Positions 6,606 through 13,134 of a stretch of DNA of 13,134 nucleotides are shown here, in pieces. How positions within the stretch are numbered: the first letter of the stretch is position 1; each line of letters opens with the position of its first letter. The notes under the pieces are model-generated. The model did no database searches, had not been told where the DNA came from, and was given only the letters and a program-made list of their open reading frames with translations. Source of the DNA: Pseudarthrobacter sp. GTDB taxonomy: Bacteria > Actinomycetota > Actinomycetes > Actinomycetales > Micrococcaceae. Both the position numbers and the translations under genes were made by a program. The stretch spans positions 1 through 13,134 of the forward strand of contig JABFWC010000138.1 of NCBI GenBank assembly GCA_013362385.1, read 5' to 3'.

Positions 6606-7942
6606 GCCCCCACCAGGTTCTGTCCGCACACCCGCAACACCTCCCCATTGATCCCGCCTGCCGCGTCGCTGGCAAGGAACGCGATGGTTTCCGCAACGTC
6701 GGACGGCAATCCGCCCTGCTGCAGCGAGTTCAGCCGGCGGGCTATCTCCCGGACGGCAAACGGAATGCGGGCGGTCATCTCGGTTTCGATGAAGCCCGGC
6801 GCCACGGCGTTGATGGTTCCGCCGCGTGCCCCAACGATTGGTGCGGTGGCACGGACCATTCCCATCACTCCCCCCTTCGATGCCGCGTAGTTGGTCTGCC
6901 CCCGGTTTCCGGCGATACCGCTCGTGGAGGCTACAGAAACGATACGGGGCGAGGAGCGGAAGTGCTCGGAGGCCAGCAGTGCCTCGTTGATCCGCAGCTG
7001 CGCGGCAATGTTGATGTTGATGACCGAACTCCAGCGGGCCTGGTCCATGTTCGCGAGCAGCTTGTCCCGGGTGATCCCTGCATTGTGGACCACAATGTCC
7101 AGCTTGCCGTGCCGCTGCACTGCGTGGTCGATGATCCGCTGTCCCGCATCAGCGGCGCTGATGTCCAGTTGCAGCGCCGTGGCCCTTACTTCGTTCGCCA
7201 CCGCCGCCAGCTGCTCACCAGCCGCCGGGATGTCCACCAGGACCAGCGTGGCGCCGTCGCGGTACAGCGTCCGTGCGATCTGCGCGCCGATACCGCGCGC
7301 CGCGCCGGTCACGACCGCCACTTTCCCGGCCAGCGGCTTGTCGGTATCGGCAGGAAGCGCACCGGCTGCCGAGGAGACTTCCAGGAACTGCCCGTCCACG
7401 AACGAGGACCTGCCGGAGAGGAAGAACCTGATGGCCCCCAGGGAACTGGGGCTGGTTGGTTCGACACCGTTCGCCAGGAGCACGCCGTTGCCCGTTGCCC
7501 CAGCGCGCAGCTCCTTTGCGAGGGACCTCAGGAAGCCGTCCACTCCCTGCCGCGCCGCGGCCGCGGCAGGCGAGGACGCCTCCGAAGCAGGCCGCGAAAC
7601 AGTGATGACCCGGCCGCCCGGCCGCAGGTCGCGGAGGGAGGCCGCCGCCGCAAGCACGGGCTTTTCGAGGTCGCCAGGGTGCTCCACTTCGTCGAGCACC
7701 AGGATGATGGCACCCAGCTTTTCCGCCGGGACGGGATGCCGCCTGACGTCGAGGTCCCACGACAGCAGTTCGGCGGCGAGCTTGTCGGCGCCGGGGGTGC
7801 TGCCCTGGACCACCACCGGTCCGGTGAGCAGGGCCTGGCCGGGCTCGTAGCGCCGCAGGGCCGCGGGCTGCGGCAGGCCAAGTTTTTTGGCGATGTTCCG
7901 TCCGGGGCCGTCACTGACCAGCCGGGTGTATGTATCCGTCAT
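6602..7942 (-). CDS. fabG: High-molecular-weight FabG (FabG4-type), tandem-domain 3-oxoacyl reductase / 3-hydroxyacyl-CoA dehydrogenase
   Basis: 446 residues, close to M. tuberculosis FabG4 (Rv0242c, about 454) and nearly twice a normal FabG. The C-terminal SDR domain (from about 205) has the cofactor loop TGAARGIG (212-219), VVHNAG (284-289) and the active site S339, Y352, K356 (NYAASKGG), plus NAVAPGFIETEM. The N-terminal domain (1-190) lacks a Gly-rich loop and a YxxxK. It still shows SDR-like traces: RQGVDGFLRSLAKELR (131-146) and FFLSGRSSFVDGQFLEV (173-189), so it looks like a dead SDR copy. The enzyme interconverts 3-oxoacyl and (3R)-hydroxyacyl thioesters; CoA substrates are likely here. 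Nine bp separate it from the thiolase stop, with GGGGGCAGG just before the ATG, and it overlaps the MaoC gene by 4 bp. Confidence 0.92.
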   Translation of the reverse strand: MTDTYTRLVSDGPGRNIAKKLGLPQPAALRRYEPGQALLTGPVVVQGSTPGADKLAAELLSWDLDVRRHPVPAEKLGAIILVLDEVEHPGDLEKPVLAAAASLRDLRPGGRVITVSRPASEASSPAAAAARQGVDGFLRSLAKELRAGATGNGVLLANGVEPTSPSSLGAIRFFLSGRSSFVDGQFLEVSSAAGALPADTDKPLAGKVAVVTGAARGIGAQIARTLYRDGATLVLVDIPAAGEQLAAVANEVRATALQLDISAADAGQRIIDHAVQRHGKLDIVVHNAGITRDKLLANMDQARWSSVININIAAQLRINEALLASEHFRSSPRIVSVASTSGIAGNRGQTNYAASKGGVMGMVRATAPIVGARGGTINAVAPGFIETEMTARIPFAVREIARRLNSLQQGGLPSDVAETIAFLASDAAGGINGEVLRVCGQNLVGA

Positions 7943-7951
7943 GCCTGCCCC

Positions 7952-9310
7952 CTACAGCGATTCAAGAATTGCGACGACGCCCTGGCCGCCGGCGGCGCAG
8001 ACAGACACCAGTCCGCGGGCCGGGCGTCCGTCCGAGTTCCCTTTAGCGTGCAGCATCTTGGCCAGCGTGGCGACGATGCGGCCACCCGTGGCTGCGAACG
8101 GGTGGCCGGCGGCCAGCGAGGAACCATGGACATTCAGGCGCGAGCGGTCGATGCTGCCGAAGGCTCCCTCAAGGCCGAGGCGGGTGCGGCCGAATTCCTC
8201 GTCCTCCCAGGCGGCCAGGGTGCTCAGCACGGTGGCCGCGAAGGCTTCGTGGATCTCAAAGTAGTCGATATCGGCCAGGGTCAGCTTCTGCCGGGCCAGC
8301 AGCCTGGGCACGGCGAACACGGGGGCCATCAGCAGCCCGTCCTTGCCGTGGACGAAGTCGACCGCTGCCGCCTCGGCATCAACCACGGCAGCCAGCTTGG
8401 GCAGGTCGCGGGCGTCCGCCCATTCATCGGACGCCAGCAGTACCGTGGCGGCGCCGTCCGTCAGGGGCGTGGAATTGCCGGCCGTCATGGTGGCGTCAGC
8501 GCCAAGGCTCCGGCCGAAGACCGGCTTCAGCCCTGCCAGCTTCTCCATCGAGGTGTCGGCACGCAGGTTCCCGTCCCGGGTCAGGCCGCGGTAGGGCGTC
8601 ATCAGGTCGTCAAAGAAGCCGGAATCGTAGGCTGCGGCGAGGTTCCGGTGGCTGTTGAGGGCCAGTTCGTCCTGCGCCTCCCGCGCTATTTTCCACTGAG
8701 CGGTGGTGAGGGCCTGGTGCTCGCCCATGGACAGGCCGGTGCGCGGCTCCGAGGTCCCGGGTGCCAGCGGTGCCAGGTCCTTGGGCCGGAGCCGGCTCAG
8801 TATCTGCAGCCGCTGCGGAAGCGTCTTTGCCCGGTTCAGGTCGAGGATGACTTCGCGGAGGCCTTCGCTGACCACCACGGGGGCATCCGAGGCGGAGTCG
8901 ACACCGCCGGCGATGCCGGACTCGATCTGGCCCAGCTTGATCTTGTTGGCCAGGCCCACCACAGCCTCAAGGCCCGTGGCGCACGCCTGCTGGAGGTCGT
9001 AGACGGGGGTCTCAGCGGACAGCGCGGAGCCCAGCACGGCCTCGCGGGTCAGGTTGAAGTCCCTCGAGTGCTTCAGCACGGCGCCCGCGGCAACCTGGCC
9101 GATGCGCTCATCCTGGAGGCCGAAGCGAGCGATCAGTCCGTCCAGGGCCGCCGTGAGCATGTCCTGGTTGGAGGATTTGGCATACGCCCCGCCGGCGCGG
9201 GCGAACGGGATCCGGTTGCCGCCAACGATCACCGCCCTGCGCGTCGCGGGAACAGAGGTTTCCCGGGCTGGCGCCCCGGGGCCGGGCATGGACTGTCCGT
9301 CGATGGACAT
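7952..9310 (-). CDS. Acetyl-CoA C-acyltransferase (FadA2/FadI-type thiolase)
   Basis: A 452-residue thiolase with all catalytic elements: nucleophile C110 in YDLQQACATG, the IHEAFAATVL motif, H403 in SSLAAGHPFAATGGR and C438 in VCAAGGQG. GNSTPLTDGAATVLLAS and LTREAVLGSALS are also family-typical. It cleaves 3-oxoacyl-CoA with CoA to acetyl-CoA and a shortened acyl-CoA. The length, longer than the usual 390-400, fits the FadI/FadA2 subgroup with an extended loop. The start ATG 9310 has AAGGAG 6 nt upstream. It is the first gene of the thiolase-fabG-maoC operon and is divergent from the TetR gene. Its promoter overlaps the palindrome at 9340-9372, so control by that regulator is likely. Confidence 0.93.
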   Translation of the reverse strand: MSIDGQSMPGPGAPARETSVPATRRAVIVGGNRIPFARAGGAYAKSSNQDMLTAALDGLIARFGLQDERIGQVAAGAVLKHSRDFNLTREAVLGSALSAETPVYDLQQACATGLEAVVGLANKIKLGQIESGIAGGVDSASDAPVVVSEGLREVILDLNRAKTLPQRLQILSRLRPKDLAPLAPGTSEPRTGLSMGEHQALTTAQWKIAREAQDELALNSHRNLAAAYDSGFFDDLMTPYRGLTRDGNLRADTSMEKLAGLKPVFGRSLGADATMTAGNSTPLTDGAATVLLASDEWADARDLPKLAAVVDAEAAAVDFVHGKDGLLMAPVFAVPRLLARQKLTLADIDYFEIHEAFAATVLSTLAAWEDEEFGRTRLGLEGAFGSIDRSRLNVHGSSLAAGHPFAATGGRIVATLAKMLHAKGNSDGRPARGLVSVCAAGGQGVVAILESL

Positions 9311-9335
9311 GGATAGCTCCTTCGGTCACAAGCGG

Positions 9336-9364
9336 TTACCGATACCCAGCGTACCTGATACGCT
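9336..9364 (+). promoter_or_regulatory. Leaderless promoter of the tetR-oxidase unit
   Basis: TACGCT (9359-9364) is the -10, followed by seven nt and GTG 9372, so transcription would begin at the start codon. TTACCG (9336-9341), 17 nt upstream, is a weak -35. No SD is present. The -10 lies in the right operator arm, mirroring the box on the other strand. Confidence 0.55.
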
Positions 9365-9372
9365 GGGTATCG
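9340..9372. promoter_or_regulatory. Perfect palindromic operator in the divergent fatty-acid promoter region
   Basis: The left arm CGATACCCAGCGTA (9340-9353) and right arm TACGCTGGGTATCG (9359-9372) are exact reverse complements around CCTGA. The site fills the centre of the 61-bp gap between the thiolase and TetR genes and ends on the first base of the TetR start codon. The outer half of each arm could be a TetR half-site. TetR regulators typically bind such palindromes and often repress the divergent unit and themselves; that the adjacent TetR binds here is inference. Confidence 0.8.
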
Positions 9373-9376
9373 TGAA
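9348..9376 (-). promoter_or_regulatory. Promoter of the thiolase-fabG-maoC operon
   Basis: Read on the minus strand: TTCACG (9376-9371) as -35, four of six matches to TTGACA, 17 nt, then TACGCT (9353-9348) as -10. Transcription would start near 9341, giving a leader of about 30 nt with AAGGAG before the ATG. The -10 is the inner part of the left operator arm, so a bound repressor would block it. Confidence 0.55.
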
Positions 9377-10085
9377 CAACCCGGCCCCCGGCATCGACAC
9401 GGACTCCCCTGCCAGCCCCGACGGCCGTTCATCCCGCTGGCAAAGCCACCGGGAGGAGCGGCGGCGGGAACTCATCAAGCAGGCACGAAGGGCCGTGCAC
9501 GCATTGGGCAGCGACGCGTCGATGGAGGACATCGCAACGGCGGCCGGAACATCCAAATCCGTGTTCTACCGCTACTTCGGTGACAAAGCGGGCCTGCAGC
9601 AGGCAGTGGGCGAGGTGGTCCTGAGCCAGATGCAGCACCGGATGAGGGAAGCGGCGCAGGGCGCCCAGACTCCCCGCGAAGGACTGCTGGCAATGGTCGC
9701 GGCCTATCTCCAGATGGCGGACACCAGCCCCAACGTCTACACCTTCGTCACCAGCTACTCGGCCGGTGAGCCCTCAACTGCTGAACCGTCGGCGATGGGC
9801 AGCGCCCTGGGCCACTTTTTCGACGCGGTCGCAGACATGATCGCCACCCCGATGCGCGCGCACCTGGGCGGCGGCAGGGAAAACACCATCGGCTACTGGC
9901 CCAAGGCAGCGATCGGTCTGGTACGCAATGCCGGTGAACAGTGGCTGACCACCCCGGACTCCCCCGCCAAGCCTGACCAGGACACCATGGCCCGGCAAAT
10001 CACCGCCTGGCTCTGCGTAGGCATTGCCCCTGAGCTCTCCACGGGCTCGAAGACAACAAAGCTATCCGCCAACGAAGGACTGTGA
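9372..10085 (+). CDS. TetR-family transcriptional regulator of the adjoining beta-oxidation genes
   Basis: A 237-residue protein with an N-terminal TetR helix-turn-helix: EERRRELIKQARRAV (28-42), then MEDIATAAGTSKSVFYRYFGDKAGLQQAV (51-79). The C-terminal part (from about 85) is a helical ligand-binding domain without recognised specificity; an acyl-CoA ligand is inferred from the neighbours. GTG 9372 is preferred because it lies seven nt after a TACGCT -10 (leaderless) and directly after the palindrome. The frame is open upstream to ATG 9054, but that stretch runs through the operator into antisense of the thiolase gene. It ends 1 bp before the oxidase ATG, so the two are cotranscribed. It probably represses both divergent units and is relieved by a fatty-acid-derived signal. 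Confidence 0.9.
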   Translation: MNNPAPGIDTDSPASPDGRSSRWQSHREERRRELIKQARRAVHALGSDASMEDIATAAGTSKSVFYRYFGDKAGLQQAVGEVVLSQMQHRMREAAQGAQTPREGLLAMVAAYLQMADTSPNVYTFVTSYSAGEPSTAEPSAMGSALGHFFDAVADMIATPMRAHLGGGRENTIGYWPKAAIGLVRNAGEQWLTTPDSPAKPDQDTMARQITAWLCVGIAPELSTGSKTTKLSANEGL

Positions 10086-10086
10086 C

Positions 10087-12198
10087 ATGACTGAAGTAGT
10101 GGACCGATCCGCCCGCAAGGGTTTCCGCCCCGCCCCCACGCCGGCGCCAGCCGGAACCCCGGGCCCCCTGCCCGTCGTCGACGTCGCGGCCCTGGGCGCC
10201 CGGCTGCTGGGACGCTGGTCCGCCGTCCGGCTGCAGGCAAGGGAACTGGCCGCGCGGCCCGAGCTGCACAAGATCGAAGGGCTCACCCACACCGAACACC
10301 GCACCCGGGTGTTTGGCCAACTGAAGTACCTCGTCAACAACGGGGCCGTACACCGCGCCTTCCCCCGGGACCTGGGCGGCGCCGACGACCACGGCGGCAA
10401 CATCGCCGGCTTCGAGGAACTGGTGGTGGCTGACCCGTCCCTCCAGATCAAGGCCGGGGTCCAGTGGGGGCTCTTCGGCTCCGCGGTGATGCACCTCGGG
10501 ACCGGGCGCCACCATGCCAAGTGGCTGCCCGGCATCATGAGCCTGGAAATACCCGGGTGCTTTGCCATGACCGAAACCGGCCACGGCTCAGATGTTGCCA
10601 GCATCGCCACCACGGCGACCTACGATCCCGCCACTGAGGAGTTCGACCTCCACACGCCCTTCCGGGCCGCCTGGAAGGACTACATCGGAAACGCCGCCAA
10701 CGACGGCCTGGCCGCCGTCGTGTTTGCCCAGCTGGTGACCCACGGTGTCAACCACGGCGTGCACGCCTTCTACGTGGACCTTCGGGATCCCGGCACCAAG
10801 GAATTCCTACCCGGCATCGGCGGCGAGGACGACGGCATCAAAGGCGGCCTCAACGGCATCGACAACGGACGGTTGCACTTCACCCACGTACGGGTCCCCC
10901 GGACCAACCTCCTGAACCGCTACGGCGACGTCGACGCCGACGGAACGTACAGCTCACCCATCGCCAGCCCCGGCCGGCGCTTCTTCACCATGCTGGGGAC
11001 CCTTGTGCAGGGCCGCGTCTCCCTGGACGGCGCCGCCGTCGCCGCCTCCAAGGTGGCGCTCAAGGCCGCCATTCACTACGCCGCCGAACGCCGCCAATTC
11101 AACGCCTCATCCCACACCGATGAGGAGGTGCTCCTCGACTACCAGCGGCACCAGCGCAGGCTCTTCACCCGCCTGGCCACAACTTATGCGGCCAGCTTCG
11201 CCCACGAGCAGCTCCTGCAAAAATTCGACGACGTGTTCTCCGGCGCCACCGCCACTGACGCCGACCGCCAGGACCTGGAGACACTTGCCGCAGCGCTCAA
11301 GCCGCTCAGCACCTGGCACGCGCTGGACACCCTGCAGGAGTGCCGCGAGGCCTGCGGCGGGGCCGGATTCCTGATCGAGAACCGCTTCGCCTCGCTCCGG
11401 GCCGACCTCGACGTCTACGCCACCTTCGAGGGCGACAACACCGTGCTGCTCCAGCTGGTGGCCAAGCGGCTGCTGGCCGACTACGCCAAGGAATTCCGCA
11501 ACGTCGACTTCGGCGTCCTGGCCCGCTACGTGGTGGGCCAGGCTGCCGGCGCAGCCGTCCACCGCACCGGCCTGCGGCAGGTGGCACAGTTCATGGCCGA
11601 CACCGGTTCGGTGCAGAAGGCCGCCATTGCGCTGCGCGACGAGGAAAGCCAGCGCGCGCTGCTCACCGACAGGGTGCAGACCATGGTGGCTGAGGCGGGC
11701 GCGGCCCTGAAGGGCAGCAACCGGCTGCCGCAGGACAAGGGCGCGGCCCTGTTCAACCGCCACCAGAACGAACTTATTGACGCGGCCCAGGCACACGCGG
11801 AGCTGCTGCAATGGGAGGCCTTCACCGACGCGCTGCAGCAGGTGGCGGACCCGGGGACCAAGCTGGTCCTTACCTGGCTGCGTGACCTCTTCGGCCTGTC
11901 CCTGATTGAGAAGAACCTGTCGTGGTACCTGATGAACGGCCGGCTGTCCATGCAGCGGGCACGCACCGTGGGCGGGTACATCAACAGGCTGCTGGAGAAG
12001 ATCCGCCCGCATGCGCTGGACCTGGTGGACGCCTTCGGCTACGGCGACGAACACGTCCGCGCAGCCATCGCCACGGGCGCCGAAAAGGCGCGGCAGGACG
12101 AGGCGCGGGCGCACCGGCGCAGTGAACGTGCCAGCGGCCAGTCCCCCGTGGACGAGAAGGCGCTCCTGGCCAGTGCGGCCGCAGCGCAGAAGCACTGA
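10087..12198 (+). CDS. Acyl-CoA oxidase / dehydrogenase (ACOX-like, long form)
   Basis: A 703-residue flavoprotein, longer than ordinary acyl-CoA dehydrogenases (about 380-600) and in the range of peroxisomal acyl-CoA oxidases. It shows the FAD/substrate loop GCFAMTETGHGSDV (157-170), REACGGAGFLIENRFA (420-435) and YATFEGDNTVLLQLVAKRLL (444-463), where E448 matches the ACOX catalytic base; a long helical C-terminal region follows. It introduces the trans-2 double bond into acyl-CoA. Whether electrons go to O2 or to an electron-transfer flavoprotein cannot be decided from sequence. ATG 10087 has AAGGA (10075-10079) 7 nt upstream and starts 1 bp after the TetR stop. Its product would feed the MaoC, FabG and thiolase encoded divergently. 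M. tuberculosis has FadE5 near this position, which is shorter. Confidence 0.88.
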   Translation: MTEVVDRSARKGFRPAPTPAPAGTPGPLPVVDVAALGARLLGRWSAVRLQARELAARPELHKIEGLTHTEHRTRVFGQLKYLVNNGAVHRAFPRDLGGADDHGGNIAGFEELVVADPSLQIKAGVQWGLFGSAVMHLGTGRHHAKWLPGIMSLEIPGCFAMTETGHGSDVASIATTATYDPATEEFDLHTPFRAAWKDYIGNAANDGLAAVVFAQLVTHGVNHGVHAFYVDLRDPGTKEFLPGIGGEDDGIKGGLNGIDNGRLHFTHVRVPRTNLLNRYGDVDADGTYSSPIASPGRRFFTMLGTLVQGRVSLDGAAVAASKVALKAAIHYAAERRQFNASSHTDEEVLLDYQRHQRRLFTRLATTYAASFAHEQLLQKFDDVFSGATATDADRQDLETLAAALKPLSTWHALDTLQECREACGGAGFLIENRFASLRADLDVYATFEGDNTVLLQLVAKRLLADYAKEFRNVDFGVLARYVVGQAAGAAVHRTGLRQVAQFMADTGSVQKAAIALRDEESQRALLTDRVQTMVAEAGAALKGSNRLPQDKGAALFNRHQNELIDAAQAHAELLQWEAFTDALQQVADPGTKLVLTWLRDLFGLSLIEKNLSWYLMNGRLSMQRARTVGGYINRLLEKIRPHALDLVDAFGYGDEHVRAAIATGAEKARQDEARAHRRSERASGQSPVDEKALLASAAAAQKH

Positions 12199-12223
12199 GC
12201 TGCGGATCAGCAGCGCTTGGAAT

Positions 12224-12265
12224 GACGACGGCGCCGCTCCCTTCGCGGGGAGCGGCGCCGTCGTC
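12224..12265. terminator. Bidirectional terminator, perfect 18-bp stem
   Basis: The left arm 12224-12241 (GACGACGGCGCCGCTCCC) and right arm 12248-12265 (GGGAGCGGCGCCGTCGTC) are perfect reverse complements around TTCGCG. It lies in the 85-bp gap between the convergent oxidase and glycogen-synthase genes. No U-tract is present on either side, as is common for strong-stem actinobacterial terminators. Confidence 0.85.
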
Positions 12266-12283
12266 GAACTGCTAATGAAACGG

Positions 12284-13134
12284 TCAGCCGGCGGCCGGCA
12301 GCACCGACCGGTACACCTCGAGCGTGGTTTCCGTGATGGACTCCCACGAGAAGTGCTTTTCCGCGCGCTCGCGGCCGGCCTGCCCCATGGCGCGGGCACG
12401 CGCGGGATCGGACACCACTTCCGTGAGGGCGGCCGCGAACTCCGTGACGAACTTCTCCGGATCCAGGGGTGTCCCGGTACCGTCGGTAACCTGTTCCAGG
12501 TCGACCAGCAGCCCGGTCCGGCCGTGCTCCACCACCTCGGGGATGCCGCCGGTTGCGCTGGCCACCACGGCAGCACCGCAGGCCATGGCTTCGAGGTTGA
12601 CGATCCCGAGCGGCTCGTAGATGGACGGGCAGGCGAAGGCCGTGGCGTGGCTGAGCACCTGGATCAGCTCATGCCGGGGCAGCATCCGCTCGATGAGGAC
12701 CACGCCGGTGCGCTGCTTCTGCAGGTCCTCGATCAGTGCAGCAGTCTCCGCCGCCAGTTCCGGCGTGTCCGCCGCCCCCAGGCACAGGACCAGCTGCACG
12801 TCGGCGGGAAGTTTCGCCGCCGCCCGCAGGAGGTAGGGGACGCCCTTCTGGCGTGTGTTTCTTCCCACAAAGACGACGCTCGGCTTGGCGGGGTCGATGC
12901 CCAGGGCGCGGACGGCGTCGTCATTTTCGTCACGCTGCCACAGCTCCACGTCGATGCCGTTGTGGACCACGCGGACCTTCTCCGGGTTGACGTTGGGGTA
13001 GCTGCGCAGGATGTCCTGCCGCATGCCCTCGGACACGGCAATGATCGCGGCCGCCGCTTCATAGGCGGTCTTCTCCACCCAGGACGACAGTGCGTAGCCG
13101 CCGCCGAGTTGTTCGGCCTTCCAGGGACGTAGGG
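12284..13134 (-). CDS. glgA: Actinobacterial GlgA/GlgM (GT4 glycogen / maltose-1-phosphate synthase), 5' end beyond window
   Basis: The last 282 residues of a GT4 glycosyltransferase are present; the N-terminus lies beyond the right edge. The visible part begins LRPWKAEQLGGGYALSSW and continues VEKTAYEAAAAIIAVSEGMR, KVRVVHNGID and VVFVGRNTRQKGVPYLLRAA. It ends with the GT4 E-x7-E donor-binding motif in SIYEPLGIVNLEAMACG. The sequence matches the short (about 390-residue) actinobacterial GlgA, which in M. tuberculosis (Rv1212c, GlgM) joins ADP-glucose and glucose-1-phosphate to make alpha-maltose-1-phosphate for the GlgE route; simple glycogen elongation is the alternative role. An in-frame GTG at 13078 is internal, since coding similarity continues upstream. 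It converges on the oxidase gene across the strong terminator and is functionally separate from the fatty-acid genes. Confidence 0.92.
   Translation of the reverse strand, partial: LRPWKAEQLGGGYALSSWVEKTAYEAAAAIIAVSEGMRQDILRSYPNVNPEKVRVVHNGIDVELWQRDENDDAVRALGIDPAKPSVVFVGRNTRQKGVPYLLRAAAKLPADVQLVLCLGAADTPELAAETAALIEDLQKQRTGVVLIERMLPRHELIQVLSHATAFACPSIYEPLGIVNLEAMACGAAVVASATGGIPEVVEHGRTGLLVDLEQVTDGTGTPLDPEKFVTEFAAALTEVVSDPARARAMGQAGRERAEKHFSWESITETTLEVYRSVLPAAG

Noticed and set aside
6606..6629. Eight-residue longer MaoC start at ATG 6629
   Set aside because: It needs a 28-bp overlap with fabG; the GTGA junction at 6605 is the usual coupled arrangement and has an SD-like stretch. Kept only as an alternative.
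6962..9316. 784-codon open frame on the plus strand opposite the fabG and thiolase genes
   Set aside because: It is antisense to two proteins with complete catalytic motifs, its translation shows no recognisable domain, and long antisense frames are common in DNA this GC-rich.
11107..12576. 489-codon open frame on the minus strand opposite the oxidase gene and into glgA
   Set aside because: It crosses the perfect terminator hairpin and overlaps two recognised genes in other frames.
12011..13132. 373-codon plus-strand frame opposite glgA
   Set aside because: Antisense shadow of a GT4 gene with clear motifs; no domain of its own.
1..13134. Search for CRISPR arrays, insertion sequences, phage genes, tRNA and toxin-antitoxin pairs
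   Set aside because: No spaced direct repeats, terminal inverted repeats with transposase, cloverleaf candidates or small paired frames were seen; the window looks like ordinary chromosomal core and metabolic DNA.

Overview
The window is high-GC, densely packed DNA with GTG and TTG starts, TANNNT -10 boxes, leaderless-looking genes and U-poor hairpin terminators. With a DUF4193 zinc-ribbon protein and an actinobacterial-type GlgA/GlgM, this points to an actinobacterium. Protein style and gene set suggest Micrococcaceae (Arthrobacter or Pseudarthrobacter-like), but the genus is an inference. I see no mobile element, CRISPR array, rRNA or tRNA.

Layout. (1) 1-896, minus: 5' part of a GT9 (heptosyltransferase-type) glycosyltransferase that runs off the left edge. 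(2) 1101-1403, plus: 100-residue DUF4193 protein behind an exact SigR/SigH-like promoter match, followed by two hairpins. (3) 1553-5672, plus: four genes in a row with gaps of 9, 9 and 28 bp: M50B-like membrane metalloprotease, Xi-class GST / glutathionyl-hydroquinone-reductase homologue, serine hydrolase (beta-lactamase/esterase fold), and FUSC-family membrane protein. The last three have a -10-like hexamer 6-7 nt before the start codon, so each may also be made from its own leaderless mRNA. (4) 5694-9310, minus: thiolase, two-domain FabG4-type reductase and MaoC hydratase, closely spaced and in that transcription order. (5) 9372-12198, plus and divergent from (4): TetR regulator and a 703-residue acyl-CoA oxidase/dehydrogenase, 1 bp apart. 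(6) 12284-13134, minus: 3' part of glycogen/maltose-1-phosphate synthase, converging on (5) across a perfect 18-bp-stem terminator.

The most coherent system is 5694-12198. Acyl-CoA oxidase-type dehydrogenase, MaoC hydratase, SDR dehydrogenase and thiolase together supply all four steps of one beta-oxidation turn. They are of the kinds used in the peroxisomal MFE-2 (3R-hydroxyacyl) route rather than the usual bacterial FadB route. Both transcription units start from one 61-bp divergent region. It carries a perfect palindrome with 14-bp arms that places an identical -10 box (TACGCT) on each strand, so the TetR protein probably represses itself, the oxidase and the three-gene operon from one site. 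The order MaoC, FabG4, thiolase matches, from memory, M. tuberculosis Rv0241c-Rv0243, so the core is a known actinobacterial neighbourhood. The operator design and the oxidase partner are the parts worth a closer look.
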